DNA from: Rhynchopus euleeides
Taxonomy: Eukaryota > Euglenozoa > Diplonemea > Diplonemida > Diplonemidae
Assembly (NCBI GenBank): GCA_963210315.1
Contig: OY723280.1
Span: forward strand, 1 to 64,000
Direction: 5' to 3'
DNA: 64,000 nt
Positions within the stretch are counted from its first letter, which is position 1, and every line of letters starts with the position of its first letter. Positions 1 through 13,166 of this stretch are shown here, piece after piece. A program made the translations under genes and the position numbers. The notes under the pieces are model-generated. The model ran no database searches. It had not been told where the DNA came from and worked only from the letters and a program-made list of their open reading frames with translations.

Positions 1-56
1 CGGGTTTGCGGGTTTGCGGGTTTGCGGGTTTACGGGTTTGCGGGTTTGCGGGTTTG
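1..56. repeat. Telomere-like octamer array
   Basis: Seven direct copies of the octamer CGGGTTTG open the window; the fourth reads CGGGTTTA. The G-rich strand runs 5' to 3' into the window. At a left chromosome end the plus strand should be the C-rich strand, so this is not a terminal telomere in its normal orientation. It reads more like an internal or inverted telomere-type array. The same words (GGGTTTGCGGGTTTGC) recur once near 22884. Confidence 0.8.
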
Positions 57-3000
57 CTCCAAGGATTCTGGCTCAGGGTTTTCAGGAATCTGAATGCCCA
101 CAGCTCCAGGTTTTCAGGAATCTGAATGCCCACAGCTCCAGGTTTTCAGGAATCTGAATGCCCACAGCTCCAGGTTTTCAGGAATCTGAATGCCCACAGC
201 TCCAGGGATTCTGGCTCAGGGTTTTCAGGAATCTGAATGCCCACAGCTCCAGGTTTTCAGGAATCTGAATGCCCACAGCTCCAGGTTTTCAGGAATCTGA
301 ATGCCCACAGCTCCAGGGATTCTGGCTCAGGGTTTTCAGGAATCTGAATGCCCACAGCTCCAGGTTTTCAGGAATCTGAATGCCCACAGCTCCAGGTTTT
401 CAGGAATCTGAATGCCCACAGCTCCAGGTTTTCAGGAATCTGAATGCCCACAGCTCCAGGGATTCTGGCTCAGGGTTTTCAGGAATCTGAATGCCCACAG
501 CTCCAGGTTTTCAGGAATCTGAATGCCCACAGCTCCAGGGATTCTGGCTCAGGGTTTTCAGGAATCTGAATGCCCACAGCTCCAGGTTTTCAGGAATCTG
601 AATGCCCACAGCTCCAGGGATTCTGGCTCAGGGTTTTCAGGAATCTGAATGCCCACAGCTCCAGGTTTTCAGGAATCTGAATGCCCACAGCTCCAGGTTT
701 TCAGGAATCTGAATGCCCACAGCTCCAGGTTTTCAGGAATCTGAATGCCCACAGCTCCAGGGATTCTGGCTCAGGGTTTTCAGGAATCTGAATGCCCACA
801 GCTCCAGGTTTTCAGGAATCTGAATGCCCACAGCTCCAGGGATTCTGGCTCAGGGTTTTCAGGAATCTGAATGCCCACAGCTCCAGGTTTTCAGGAATCT
901 GAATGCCCACAGCTCCAGGTTTTCAGGAATCTGAATGCCCATAGCTCCAGGGAGTCTGGCTCAGGGTTTTCAGGAATCTGAATGCCCACAGCTCCAGGTT
1001 TTCAGGAATCTGAATGCCCACAGCTCCAGGTTTTCAGGAATCTGAATGCCCACAGCTCCAGGTTTTCAGGAATCTGAATGCCCACAGCTCCCAGGATTCT
1101 GGCTCAGGGTTTTCAGGAATCTGAATGCCCACAGCTCCAGGTTTTCAGGAATCTGAATGCCCACAGCTCCAGGTTTTCAGGAATCTGAATGCCCACAGCT
1201 CCAGGTTTTCAGGAATCTGAATGCCCACAGCTCCAGGGATTCTGGCTCAGGGTTTTCAGGAATCTGAATGCCCACAGCTCCAGGTTTTCAGGAATCTGAA
1301 TGCCCACAGCTCCAGGTTTTCAGGAATCTGAATGCCCACAGCTCCAGGGATTCTGGCTCAGGGTTTTCAGGAATCTGAATGCCCACAGCTCCAGGTTTTC
1401 AGGAATCTGAATGCCCACAGCTCCAGGTTTTCAGGAATCTGAATGCCCACAGCTCCAGGGATTCTGGCTCAGGGTTTTCAGGAATCTGAATGCCCACAGC
1501 TCCAGGTTTTCAGGAATCTGAATGCCCACAGCTCCAGGTTTTCAGGAATCTGAATGCCCACAGCTCCAGGTTTTCAGGAATCTGAATGCCCACAGCTCCA
1601 GGGATTCTGGCTCAGGGTTTTCAGGAATCTGAATGCCCACAGCTCCAGGGATTCTGGCTCAGGGTTTTCAGGAATCTGAATGCCCACAGCTCCAGGGATT
1701 CTGGCTCAGGGTTTTCAGGAATCTGAATGCCCACAGCTCCAGGTTTTCAGGAATCTGAATGCCCACAGCTCAAGGTTTTCAGGAATCTGAATGCCCACAG
1801 CTCCAGGTTTTCAGGAATCTGAATGCCCACAGCTCCAGGTTTTCAGGAATCTGAATGCCCACAGCTCCAGGGATTCTGGCTCAGGGTTTTGAGGAATCTG
1901 AATGCCCACACTCCAGGTTTTCAGGAATCTGAATGCCCACAGCTCCAGGGATTGTGGCTCAGGGTTTTCAGGAATCTGAATGCCCACAGCTCCAGGTTTT
2001 CAGGAATCTGAATGCCCACAGCTCCAGGGATTCTGGCTCAGGGTTTTCAGGAATCTGAATGCCCACAGCTCCAGGTTTTCAGGAATCTGAATGCCCACAG
2101 CTCCAGGTTTTCAGGAATCTGAATGCCCACAGCTCCAGGTTTTCAGGAATCTGAATGCCCACAGCTCCAGGGATTCTGGCTCAGGGTTTTCAGGAATCTG
2201 AATGCCCACAGCTCCAGGTTTTCAGGAATCTGAATGCCCACAGCTCCAGGGATTCTGGCTCAGGGTTTTCAGGAATCTGAATGCCCACAGCTCCAGGTTT
2301 TCAGGAATCTGAATGCCCACAGCTCAAGGTTTTCAGGAATCTGAATGCCCACAGCTCCAGGTTTTCAGGAATCTGAATGCCCACAGCTCCAGGTTTTCAG
2401 GAATCTGAATGCCCACAGCTCCAGGGATTCTGGCTCAGGGTTTTGAGGAATCTGAATGCCCACACTCCAGGTTTTCAGGAATCTGAATGCCCACAGTTCC
2501 AGGTTTTCAGGAATCTGAATGCCCACAGCTCCAGGTTTTCAGGAATCTGAATGCCCACAGCTCCAGGGATTCTGGCTCAGGGTTTTCAGGAATCTGAATG
2601 CCCACAGCTCCAGGTTTTCAGGAATCTGAATGCCCACAGCTCCAGGTTTTCAGGAATCTGAATGCCCACAGCTCCAGGGATTCTGGCTCAGGGTTTTCAG
2701 GAATCTGAATGCCCACAGCTCCAGGTTTTCAGGAATCTGAATGCCCACAGTTCCAGGTTTTCAGGAATCTGAATGCCCACAGCTCCAGGGATTCTGGCTC
2801 AGGGTTTTCAGGAATCTGAATGCCCACAGCTCCAGGTTTTCAGGAATCTGAATGCCCACAGCTCCAGCTTTTCAGGAATCTGAATGCCCACAGCTCCAGG
2901 GATTCTGGCTCAGGGTTTTCAGGAATCTGAATGCCCACAGCTCCAGGTTTTCAGGAATCTGAATGCCCACAGCTCCAGGTTTTCAGGAATCTGAATGCCC

Positions 3001-6000
3001 ACAGCTCCAGGTTTTCAGGAATCTGAATGCCCACAGCTCCAGGGATTCTGGCTCAGGGTTTTCAGGAATCTGAATGCCCACAGCTCCAGGTTTTCAGGAA
3101 TCTGAAGCTCCAGGTTTTCAGGAATCTGAATGCCCACAGCTCCAGGGATTCTGGCTCAGGGTTTTCAGGAATCTGAATGCCCACAGCTCCAGGTTTTCAG
3201 GAATCTGAATGCCCACAGCTCCAGGTTTTCAGGAATCTGAATGCCCACAGCTCCAGGTTTTCAGGAATCTGAATGCCCACAGCTCCAAGGATTCTGGCTC
3301 AGGGTTTTCAGGAATCTGAATGCCCACAGCTCCAGGTTTTCAGGAATCTGAATGCCCACAGCTCCAGGTTTTCAGGAATCTGAATGCCCACAGCTCCAGG
3401 TTTTCAGGAATCTGAATGCCCACAGCTCCAGGTTTTCAGGAATCTGAATGCCCACAGCTCCAAGGATTCTGGCTCAGGGTTTTCAGGAATCTGAATGCCC
3501 ACAGCTCCAGGGATTCTGGCTCAGGGTTTTCAGGAATCTGAATGCCCACAGCTCCAGGTTTTCAGGAATCTGAATGCCCACAGCTCCAGCTTTTCAGGAA
3601 TCTGAATGCCCACAGCTCCAGGGATTCTGGCTCAGGGTTTTCAGGAATCTGAATGCCCACAGCTCCAGGTTTTCAGGAATCTGAATGCCCACAGCTCCAG
3701 GTTTTCAGGAATCTGAATGCCCACAGCTCCAGGTTTTCAGGAATCTGAATGCCCACAGCTCCAGGGATTCTGGCTCAGGGTTTTCAGGAATCTGAATGCC
3801 CACAGCTCCAGGTTTTCAGGAATCTGAATGCCCACAGCTCCAGGGATTCTGGCTCAGGGTTTTCAGGAATCTGAATGCCCACAGCTCCAGGTTTTCAGGA
3901 ATCTGAATGCCCACAGCTCCAGGTTTTCAGGAATCTGAATGCCCACAGCTCCAGGTTTTCAGGAATCTGAATGCCCACAGCTCCAGGTTTTCAGGAATCT
4001 GAATGCCCACAGCTCCAAGGATTCTGGCTCAGGGTTTTCAGGAATCTGAATGCCCACAGCTCCAGGGATTCTGGCTCAGGGTTTTCAGGAATCTGTATGC
4101 CCACAGCTCCAGGTTTTCAGGAATCTGAATGCCCACAGCTCCAGCTTTTCAGGAATCTGAATGCCCACAGCTCCAGGGATTCTGGCTCAGGGTTTTCAGG
4201 AATCTGAATGCCCACAGCTCCAGGTTTTCAGGAATCTGAATGCCCACAGCTCCAGGTTTTCAGGAATCTGAATGCCCACAGCTCCAGGTTTTCAGGAATC
4301 TGAATGCCCACAGCTCCAGGGATTCTGGCTCAGGGTTTTCAGGAATCTGAATGCCCACAGCTCCAGGTTTTCAGGAATCTGAAGCTCCAGGTTTTCAGGA
4401 ATCTGAATGCCCACAGCTCCAGGGATTCTGGCTCAGGGTTTTCAGGAATCTGAATGCCCACAGCTCCAGGTTTTCAGGAATCTGAATGCCCACAGCTCCA
4501 GGTTTTCAGGAATCTGAATGCCCACAGCTCCAGGTTTTCAGGAATCTGAATGCCCACAGCTCCAAGGATTCTGGCTCAGGGTTTTCAGGAATCTGAATGC
4601 CCACAGCTCCAGGTTTTCAGGAATCTGAATGCCCACAGCTCCAGGTTTTCAGGAATCTGAATGCCCACAGCTCCAGGTTTTCAGGAATCTGAATGCCCAC
4701 AGCTCCAGGGATTCTGGCTCAGGGTTTTCAGGAATCTGAATGCCCACAGCTCCAGGTTTTCAGGAATCTGAATGCCCACAGCTCCAGGTTTTCAGGAATC
4801 TGAATGCCCACAGCTCCAGGGATTCTGGCTCAGGGTTTTCAGGAATCTGAATGCCCACAGCTCCAGGTTTTCAGGAATCTGAATGCCCACAGCTCCAGGT
4901 TTTCAGGAATCTGAATGCCCACAGCTCCAGGGATTCTGGCTCAGGGTTTTCAGGAATCTGAATGCCCACAGCTCCAGGTTTTCAGGAATCTGAATGCCCA
5001 CAGCTCCAGGTTTTCAGGAATCTGAATGCCCACAGCTCCAGGTTTTCAGGAATCTGAATGCCCACAGCTCCAGGTTTTCAGGAATCTGAATGCCCACAGC
5101 TCCAGGTTTTCAGGAATCTGAATGCCCACAGCTCCAGGGATTCTGGCTCAGGGTTTTCAGGAATCTGAATGCCCACAGCTCCAGGTTTTCAGGAATCTGA
5201 ATGCCCACAGCTCCAGCTTTTCAGGAATCTGAATGCCCACAGCTCCAGGGATTCTGGCTCAGGGTTTTCAGGAATCTGAATGCCCACAGCTCCAGGTTTT
5301 CAGGAATCTGAATGCCCACAGCTCCAGGTTTTCAGGAATCTGAATGCCCACAGCTCCAGGTTTTCAGGAATCTGAATGCCCACAGCTCCAGGGATTCTGG
5401 CTCAGGGTTTTCAGGAATCTGAATGCCCACAGCTCCAGGTTTTCAGGAATCTGAATGCCCACAGCTCCAGGGATTCTGGCTCAGGGTTTTCAGGAATCTG
5501 AATGCCCACAGCTCCAGGTTTTCAGGAATCTGAATGCCCACAGCTCCAGGTTTTCAGGAATCTGAATGCCCACAGCTCCAGGTTTTCAGGAATCTGAATG
5601 CCCACAGCTCCAAGGATTCTGGCTCAGGGTTTTCAGGAATCTGAATGCCCACAGCTCCAGGGATTCTGGCTCAGGGTTTTCAGGAATCTGAATGCCCACA
5701 GCTCCAGGTTTTCAGGAATCTGAATGCCCACAGCTCCAGCTTTTCAGGAATCTGAATGCCCACAGCTCCAGGGATTCTGGCTCAGGGTTTTCAGGAATCT
5801 GAATGCCCACAGCTCCAGGTTTTCAGGAATCTGAATGCCCACAGCTCCAGGTTTTCAGGAATCTGAATGCCCACAGCTCCAGGTTTTCAGGAATCTGAAT
5901 GCCCACAGCTCCAGGGATTCTGGCTCAGGGTTTTCAGGAATCTGAATGCCCACAGCTCCAGGTTTTCAGGAATCTGAAGCTCCAGGTTTTCAGGAATCTG

Positions 6001-9000
6001 AATGCCCACAGCTCCAGGGATTCTGGCTCAGGGTTTTCAGGAATCTGAATGCCCACAGCTCCAGGTTTTCAGGAATCTGAATGCCCACAGCTCCAGGTTT
6101 TCAGGAATCTGAATGCCCACAGCTCCAGGTTTTCAGGAATCTGAATGCCCACAGCTCCAAGGATTCTGGCTCAGGGTTTTCAGGAATCTGAATGCCCACA
6201 GCTCCAGGTTTTCAGGAATCTGAATGCCCACAGCTCCAGGTTTTCAGGAATCTGAATGCCCACAGCTCCAGGTTTTCAGGAATCTGAATGCCCACAGCTC
6301 CAGGGATTCTGGCTCAGGGTTGTCAGGAATCTGAATGCCCACAGCTCCAGGTTTTCAGGAATCTGAATGCCCACAGCTCCAGGTTTTCAGGAATCTGAAT
6401 GCCCACAGCTCCAGGGATTCTGGCTCAGGGTTTTCAGGAATCTGAATGCCCACAGCTCCAGGTTTTCAGGAATCTGAATGCCCACAGCTCCAGGTTTTCA
6501 GGAATCTGAATGCCCACAGCTCCAGGGATTCTGGCTCAGGGTTTTCAGGAATCTGAATGCCCACAGCTCCAGGTTTTCAGGAATCTGAATGCCCACAGCT
6601 CCAGGTTTTCAGGAATCTGAATGCCCACAGCTCCAGGTTTTCAGGAATCTGAATGCCCACAGCTCCAGGGATTCTGGCTCAGGGTTTTCAGGAATCTGAA
6701 TGCCCACAGCTCCAGGTTTTCAGGAATCTGAATGCCCACAGCTCCAGGGATTCTGGCTCAGGGTTTTCAGGAATCTGAATGCCCACAGCTCCAGGTTTTC
6801 AGGAATCTGAATGCCCACAGCTCCAGGTTTTCAGGAATCTGAATGCCCACAGCTCCAGGTTTTCAGGAATCTGAATGCCCACAGCTCCAGGTTTTCAGGA
6901 ATCTGAATGCCCACAGCTCCAAGGATTCTGGCTCAGGGTTTTCAGGAATCTGAATGCCCACAGCTCCAGGGATTCTGGCTCAGGGTTTTCAGGAATCTGA
7001 ATGCCCACAGCTCCAGGTTTTCAGGAATCTGAATGCCCACAGCTCCAGCTTTTCAGGAATCTGAATGCCCACAGCTCCAGGGATTCTGGCTCAGGGTTTT
7101 CAGGAATCTGAATGCCCACAGCTCCAGGTTTTCAGGAATCTGAATGCCCACAGCTCCAGGTTTTCAGGAATCTGAATGCCCACAGCTCCAGGTTTTCAGG
7201 AATCTGAATGCCCACAGCTCCAGGGATTCTGGCTCAGGGTTTTCAGGAATCTGAATGCCCACAGCTCCAGGTTTTCAGGAATCTGAAGCTCCAGGTTTTC
7301 AGGAATCTGAATGCCCACAGCTCCAGGGATTCTGGCTCAGGGTTTTCAGGAATCTGAATGCCCACAGCTCCAGGTTTTCAGGAATCTGAATGCCCACAGC
7401 TCCAGGTTTTCAGGAATCTGAATGCCCACAGCTCCAGGTTTTCAGGAATCTGAATGCCCACAGCTCCAAGGATTCTGGCTCAGGGTTTTCAGGAATCTGA
7501 ATGCCCACAGCTCCAGGTTTTCAGGAATCTGAATGCCCACAGCTCCAGGTTTTCAGGAATCTGAATGCCCACAGCTCCAGGTTTTCAGGAATCTGAATGC
7601 CCACAGCTCCAGGGATTCTGGCTCAGGGTTGTCAGGAATCTGAATGCCCACAGCTCCAGGTTTTCAGGAATCTGAATGCCCACAGCTCCAGGTTTTCAGG
7701 AATCTGAATGCCCACAGCTCCAGGGATTCTGGCTCAGGGTTTTCAGGAATCTGAATGCCCACAGCTCCAGGTTTTCAGGAATCTGAATGCCCACAGCTCC
7801 AGGTTTTCAGGAATCTGAATGCCCACAGCTCCAGGGATTCTGGCTCAGGGTTTTCAGGAATCTGAATGCCCACAGCTCCAGGTTTTCAGGAATCTGAATG
7901 CCCACAGCTCCAGGTTTTCAGGAATCTGAATGCCCACAGCTCCAGGTTTTCAGGAATCTGAATGCCCACAGCTCCAGGGATTCTGGCTCAGGGTTTTCAG
8001 GAATCTGAATGCCCACAGCTCCAGGTTTTCAGGAATCTGAATGCCCACAGCTCCAGGGATTCTGGCTCAGGGTTTTCAGGAATCTGAATGCCCACAGCTC
8101 CAGGTTTTCAGGAATCTGAATGCCCACAGCTCCAGGTTTTCAGGAATCTGAATGCCCACAGCTCCAGGTTTTCAGGAATCTGAATGCCCACAGCTCCAGG
8201 GATTCTGGCTCAGGGTTTTCAGGAATCTGAATGCCCACAGCTCCAGGTTTTCAGGAATCTGAATGCCCACAGCTCCAGGGATTCTGGCTCAGGGTTTTCA
8301 GGAATCTGAATGCCCACAGCTCCAGGTTTTCAGGAATCTGAATGCCCACAGCTCCAGGTTTTCAGGAATCTGAATGCCCACAGCTCCAGGTTTTCAGGAA
8401 TCTGAATGCCCACAGCTCCAGGTTTTCAGGAATCTGAATGCCCACAGCTCCAAGGATTCTGGCTCAGGGTTTTCACGAATCTGAATGCCCACAGCTCCAG
8501 GTTTTCAGGAATCTGAATGCCCACAGCTCCAGGTTTTCAGGAATCTGAATGCCCACAGCTCCAGGTTTTCAGGAATCTGAATGCCCACAGCTCCAGGGAT
8601 TCTGGCTCAGGGTTTTCAGGAATCTGAATGCCCACAGCTCCAGGTTTTCAGGAATCTGAATGCCCACAGCTCCAGGTTTTCAGGAATCTGAATGCCCACA
8701 GCTCCAGGTTTTCAGGAATCTGAATGCCCACAGCTCCAGGGATTCTGGCTCAGGGTTTTCAGGAATCTGAATGCCCACAGCTCCAGGTTTTCAGGAATCT
8801 GAATGCCCACAGCTCCAGGTTTTCAGGAATCTGAATGCCCACAGCTCCAGGGATTCTGGCTCAGGGTTTTCAGGAATCTGAATGCCCACAGCTCCAGGTT
8901 TTCAGGAATCTGAATGCCCACAGCTCCAGGTTTTCAGGAATCTGAATGCCCACAGCTCCAGGGATTCTGGCTCAGGGTTTTCAGGAATCTGAATGCCCAC

Positions 9001-11140
9001 AGCTCCAGGTTTTCAGGAATCTGAATGCCCACAGCTCCAGGTTTTCAGGAATCTGAATGCCCACAGCTCTAGGTTTTCAGGAATCTGAATGCCCACAGCT
9101 CCAGGGATTCTGGCTCAGGGTTTTCAGGAATCTGAATGCCCACAGCTCCAGGTTTTCAGGAATCTGAATGCCCACAGCTCCAGGGATTCTGGCTCAGGGT
9201 TTTCAGGAATCTGAATGCCCACAGCTCCAGGTTTTCAGGAATCTGAATGCCCACAGCTCCAGGTTTTCAGGAATCTGAATGCCCACAGCTCCAGGTTTTC
9301 AGGAATCTGAATGCCCACAACTCCAGGGATTCTGGTTCAGGGTTTTCAGGAATCTGAATGCCCACAGCTCCAGGTTTTCAGGAATCTGAATGCCCACAGC
9401 TCCAGGGATTCTGGCTCAGGGTTTTCAGGAATCTGAATGCCCACAGCTCCAGGTTTTCAGGAATCTGAATGCCCACAGCTCCAGGTTTTCAGGAATCTGA
9501 ATGCCCACAGCTCCAGGTTTTCAGGAATCTGAATGCCCACAGCTCCAGGGATTCTGGCTCAGGGTTTTCAGGAATCTGAATGCCCACAGCTCCAGGTTTT
9601 CAGGAATCTGAATGCCCACAGCTCCAGGTTTTCAGGAATCTGAATGCCCACAGCTCCAGGTTTTCAGGAATCTGAATGCCCACAACTCCAGGGATTCTGG
9701 TTCAGGGTTTTCAGGAATCTGAATGCCCACAGCTCCAGGTTTTCAGGAATCTGAATGCCCACAGCTCCAGGGATTCTGGCTCAGGGTTTTCAGGAATCTG
9801 AATGCCCACAGCTCCAGGTTTTCAGGAATCTGAATGCCCACAGCTCCAGGTTTTCAGGAATCTGAATGCCCACAGCTCCAGGTTTTCAGGAATCTGAATG
9901 CCCACAGCTCCAGGGATTCTGGCTCAGGGTTTTCAGGAATCTGAATGCCCACAGCTCCAGGTTTTCAGGAATCTGAATGCCCACAGCTCCAGGTTTTCAG
10001 GAATCTGAATGCCCACAGCTCCAGGTTTTCAGGAATCTGAATGCCCACAGCTCCAGGTTTTCAGGAATCTGAATGCCCACAGCTCCAGGGATTCTGGCTC
10101 AGGGTTTTCAGGAATCTGAATGCCCACAGCTCCAGGTTTTCAGGAATCTGAATGCCCACAGCTCCAGGTTTTCAGGAATCTGAATGCCCACAGCTCCAGG
10201 TTTTCAGGAATCTGAATGCCCACAGCTCCAGGGATTCTGGCTCAGGGTTTTCAGGAATCTGAATGCCCACAGCTCCAGGTTTTCAGGAATCTGAATGCCC
10301 ACAGCTCCAGGTTTTCAGGAATCTGAATGCCCACAGCTCCAGGTTTTCAGGAATCTGAATGCCCACAACTCCAGGGATTCTGGTTCAGGGTTTTCAGGAA
10401 TCTGAATGCCCACAGCTCCAGGTTTTCAGGAATCTGAATGCCCACAGCTCCAGGGATTCTGGCTCAGGGTTTTCAGGAATCTGAATGCCCACAGCTCCAG
10501 GTTTTCAGGAATCTGAATGCCCACAGCTCCAGGTTTTCAGGAATCTGAATGCCCACAGCTCCAGGTTTTCAGGAATCTGAATGCCCACAGCTCCAGGGAT
10601 TCTGGCTCAGGGTTTTCAGGAATCTGAATGCCCACAGCTCCAGGTTTTCAGGAATCTGAATGCCCACAGCTCCAGGTTTTCAGGAATCTGAATGCCCACA
10701 GCTCCAGGTTTTCAGGAATCTGAATGCCCACAGCTCCAGGTTTTCAGGAATCTGAATGCCCACAGCTCCAGGGATTCTGGCTCAGGGTTTTCAGGAATCT
10801 GAATGCCCACAGCTCCAGGGATTCTGGCTCAGGGTTTTCAGGAATCTGAATGCCCACAGCTCCAGGTTTTCAGGAATCTGAATGCCCACAGCTCCAGGTT
10901 TTCAGGAATCTGAATGCCCACAGCTCCAGGGATTCTGGCTCAGGGTTTTCAGGAATCTGAATGCCCACAGCTCCAGGGATTCTGGCTCAGGGTTTTCAGG
11001 AATCTGAATGCCCACAGCTCCAGGGATTCTGGCTCAGGGTTTTCAGGAATCTGAATGCCCACAGCTCCAGGTTTTCAGGAATCTGAATGCCCACAGCTCC
11101 AGGTTTTCAGGAATCTGAATGCCCACAGCTCCAGGGATTC
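57..11140. repeat. Satellite array of 32 and 47 bp units
   Basis: About 11 kb of tandem repeat with no credible gene. The short unit is 32 bp and contains TTTTCAGGAATCTGAATGCC followed by CACAGCTCCAGG. The long unit is 47 bp: the same unit with a 15 bp insertion containing GGATTCTGGCTCAGG. Long units alternate with runs of one to five short ones, roughly 300 units in all. Rare variants mark higher-order repeats: an 8 bp deletion giving CTGAAGCTCC at 3104, 4381, 5976 and 7285; CCAGCTTTTC at 2866, 3588, 4143, 5215, 5738 and 7047; GGTTGTCAGG at 6321 and 7630. Three marker pairs are exactly 1309 bp apart. Short open frames inside it are by-products of the period. Confidence 0.97.
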
Positions 11141-11447
11141 TGGCAGCCTGGCTCTTTGAAGCTCACAAGGAAGGTCATCAAGGGGTGGGCGGAGATGGGC
11201 TGAGGGGTGGGTGGGTCATGCCAAGCTGTCTGGATTCCCAGGTTCTTTTTACCTTGGAATCACCCCCACAGGAACTCCACTTACTCCAGGATTTCCTCCC
11301 CTTCCCTCTGAAGTTTTGTGGCGTGGATCTTTCAAGTACTTGCCCAAGGTACCCGCCTGGGAGCTGTCCCAGGTGTGATCCTTTCACTCTCTTTCAACAC
11401 CCCACTTGTTCACACAGACAGCAGACCTGTGGGGAGACTGTGAGTTG
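11141..11447. other. Unique spacer after the satellite
   Basis: The repeat stops abruptly near 11140, where the last unit runs into GGATTCTGGCAGCCTGGC. The spacer that follows has no recognisable gene. Open frames of up to 128 codons overlap the satellite edge and show no family resemblance. Confidence 0.6.
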
Positions 11448-11535
11448 GAGAATGTGCTGCAGGTCCATCAACCCCTCGTCCTCCAGCGCCGCTGTGCTCC
11501 TGTAATTCGTGTCGTCCGAAAACGTGCGGCTCCAA
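11448..11535 (-). pseudogene. Broken copy of the 3' end of the nuclease-like gene
   Basis: Positions 11455-11530 match positions 11804-11880 of the neighbouring gene, including the shared stretch GGTCCATCAACCCCTCGTCC. They then diverge by scattered substitutions and small gaps. It lacks the rest of the gene and its reading frame is not kept. Short direct repeats of ATTCCTG follow at 11560-11590. It is probably a truncated duplicate left between the satellite and the intact copy. Confidence 0.75.
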
Positions 11536-11706
11536 ATGCCGTGCTGCAGTTCTTGATTCATTCCTGGTCATTCCTGATTATTCCTGACAAGTAATCTTCC
11601 CCGCTGAGGTTCGATCGGCACTCGCCTTCTGCATGTCACGACGCGTCGAGTGCGACACACCCACCGAGCCGCCTGATACCTATTCCTGATCAGTAACGCC
11701 TGCACG

Positions 11707-12887
11707 TCAGGCTGCCTTCGCCACGTCGCTCACAAAAGACATCTCCCGCACCTTCTCCGCCAGCAGTGCACCGTGCCCCACGGTGGGGCACCAGCCGCAC
11801 ATGTGTTGCAGGTCCATCAACCCCTCGTCCTCCAGCAGCGCGGTGCTCTTGTAGTTCGCATTGTCCGGAAGGTTCACCCTGTTGAACACGCTCGCCTTCA
11901 CACGCGCCTGTGTGATGTCGTTCACCGTCGCCAGCACAAACACCACTCTCGTGTCCGAGTCCTTGTCTTGCTCGATGAGCTTGCAGAACTTCTTCCGAAA
12001 CGAATTTAAGATGCTGTGATAGGAGGTTCGAGACACGGAAAGTGGCGACGAGAATGGGCATACCTTTTGGCCGCTCCCTTCTTCTGCTGGTACACGTGGT
12101 CCGCTTCGAAAAAGTGCCGTCCGTAGCGGAAGTCTGCCAGAGAGTGAAGGCCCCTCCCGCCCGACAGCTCCCCCTGCCAGGGCTTGCACTGCACAGCGAA
12201 CACAACACGCCCCGCACGCCTCATGTCCGCGGTCGGCAGCACCAACACAAAGTCACACGTATTCCAGTTGTCCGTCGGAACAAACGCAAGTCCTGTGAAC
12301 GACTTGCCTTGCTTGTTGAGCGCACCGACTGACAAAATGCGGCGGAGCGTCTTGTTGTCACATATGCGAAGCTTCTTCCCGGCCTCCACTGCAAGCGGGA
12401 AGAGCTTGACGTCTTCAACCCACTCGAGCTCTGTGCAGCTGGTCTTTGGCAGGTTCTCTGGTGGATGGCGAAACATGTCCTCTGTGAGACCATCCTGTGC
12501 AACGACCGCTCCACAGAGTGCGTGGAACATGCCCATATCGAAGTCAGTGCTCCTCTGCTTCGCCTTGCGGGTGGGAAGGTTGGCGTCCGCAACACCTTTC
12601 GCGTGTGTAATCAAAGACTTCACCTCCTTGTTGTGGCTCCTCTTCAGTTTCTCACAGAACTCCTGCAGTGCAGGCAGCGGGAGGTACCCGACGTGACCAG
12701 AGCCATGCGGCACCAACTGGTAGTGGTACGCGGTTGCGTACCGCAAAATCCGTGATTCGCTATCCTGCATGTTCACCGTTGTAAACAAGTACTTCAGCAG
12801 CACAAGTGCAGTGTCATCTTTGTCGTCAGCTTTCCGCACGAAAACTGAAAGGTCTCTCCCCACGTGACGAAGAGGTGTTAGGTGCAT
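11707..12887 (-). CDS. PD-(D/E)XK nuclease-like protein (RHS/Crinkler-like)
   Basis: Two open frames join through a 50 nt intron (12014-12063, GTATGC...ATCACAG). The exons are 12887-12064 and 12013-11707, giving 376 aa. The central part shows a restriction-nuclease-fold pattern: CDFVLVLPTAD (acidic strand), then VVFAVQCKPW (the Q-x-K arm), a histidine-rich helix, and after the junction a hydrophobic strand TRVVFVLATVND. This order resembles the nuclease domains of RHS and Crinkler-type proteins, which often lie near chromosome ends in protists. There is no signal peptide and no P-loop. A pyrimidine-rich CGCCAG just before the ATG could be a splice acceptor, so an upstream exon is possible. 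The gene is clear; the family is inferred. Confidence 0.62.
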
Positions 12888-13166
12888 GCTGGCGAGTAAA
12901 GGGGGGAAGGGGGGCTTCCTTTTGTCGCATGGTGCATTTCTGTGATACTCGTGCTGTTTGTATTGCTACTGGAGTAGAGTCAACCCCCAAAAGGCTTCCT
13001 GTAATGAGTTGAGGCTCACCTCAAGAATGCCTTATCAACAAGGCAGGAAGGGTGCATATGCCCCTCGCTCAGAGCACTCGGGAGAGTCGAGGGCACCTTC
13101 TGCGAATATAACTCCCATCCTGCCTTCTTCAGAGCTTTAGTACTCTGACCGTGTTCCTTTGCATCT

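Noticed and set aside
1823-4207. Short open frames inside the satellite (62 and 78 codons)
   Set aside because: They translate the repeat unit itself and arise where unit lengths happen to keep frame; no independent coding evidence.
1-11140. CRISPR array
   Set aside because: There are no unique spacers; units are directly tandem and the surrounding genome is eukaryotic.
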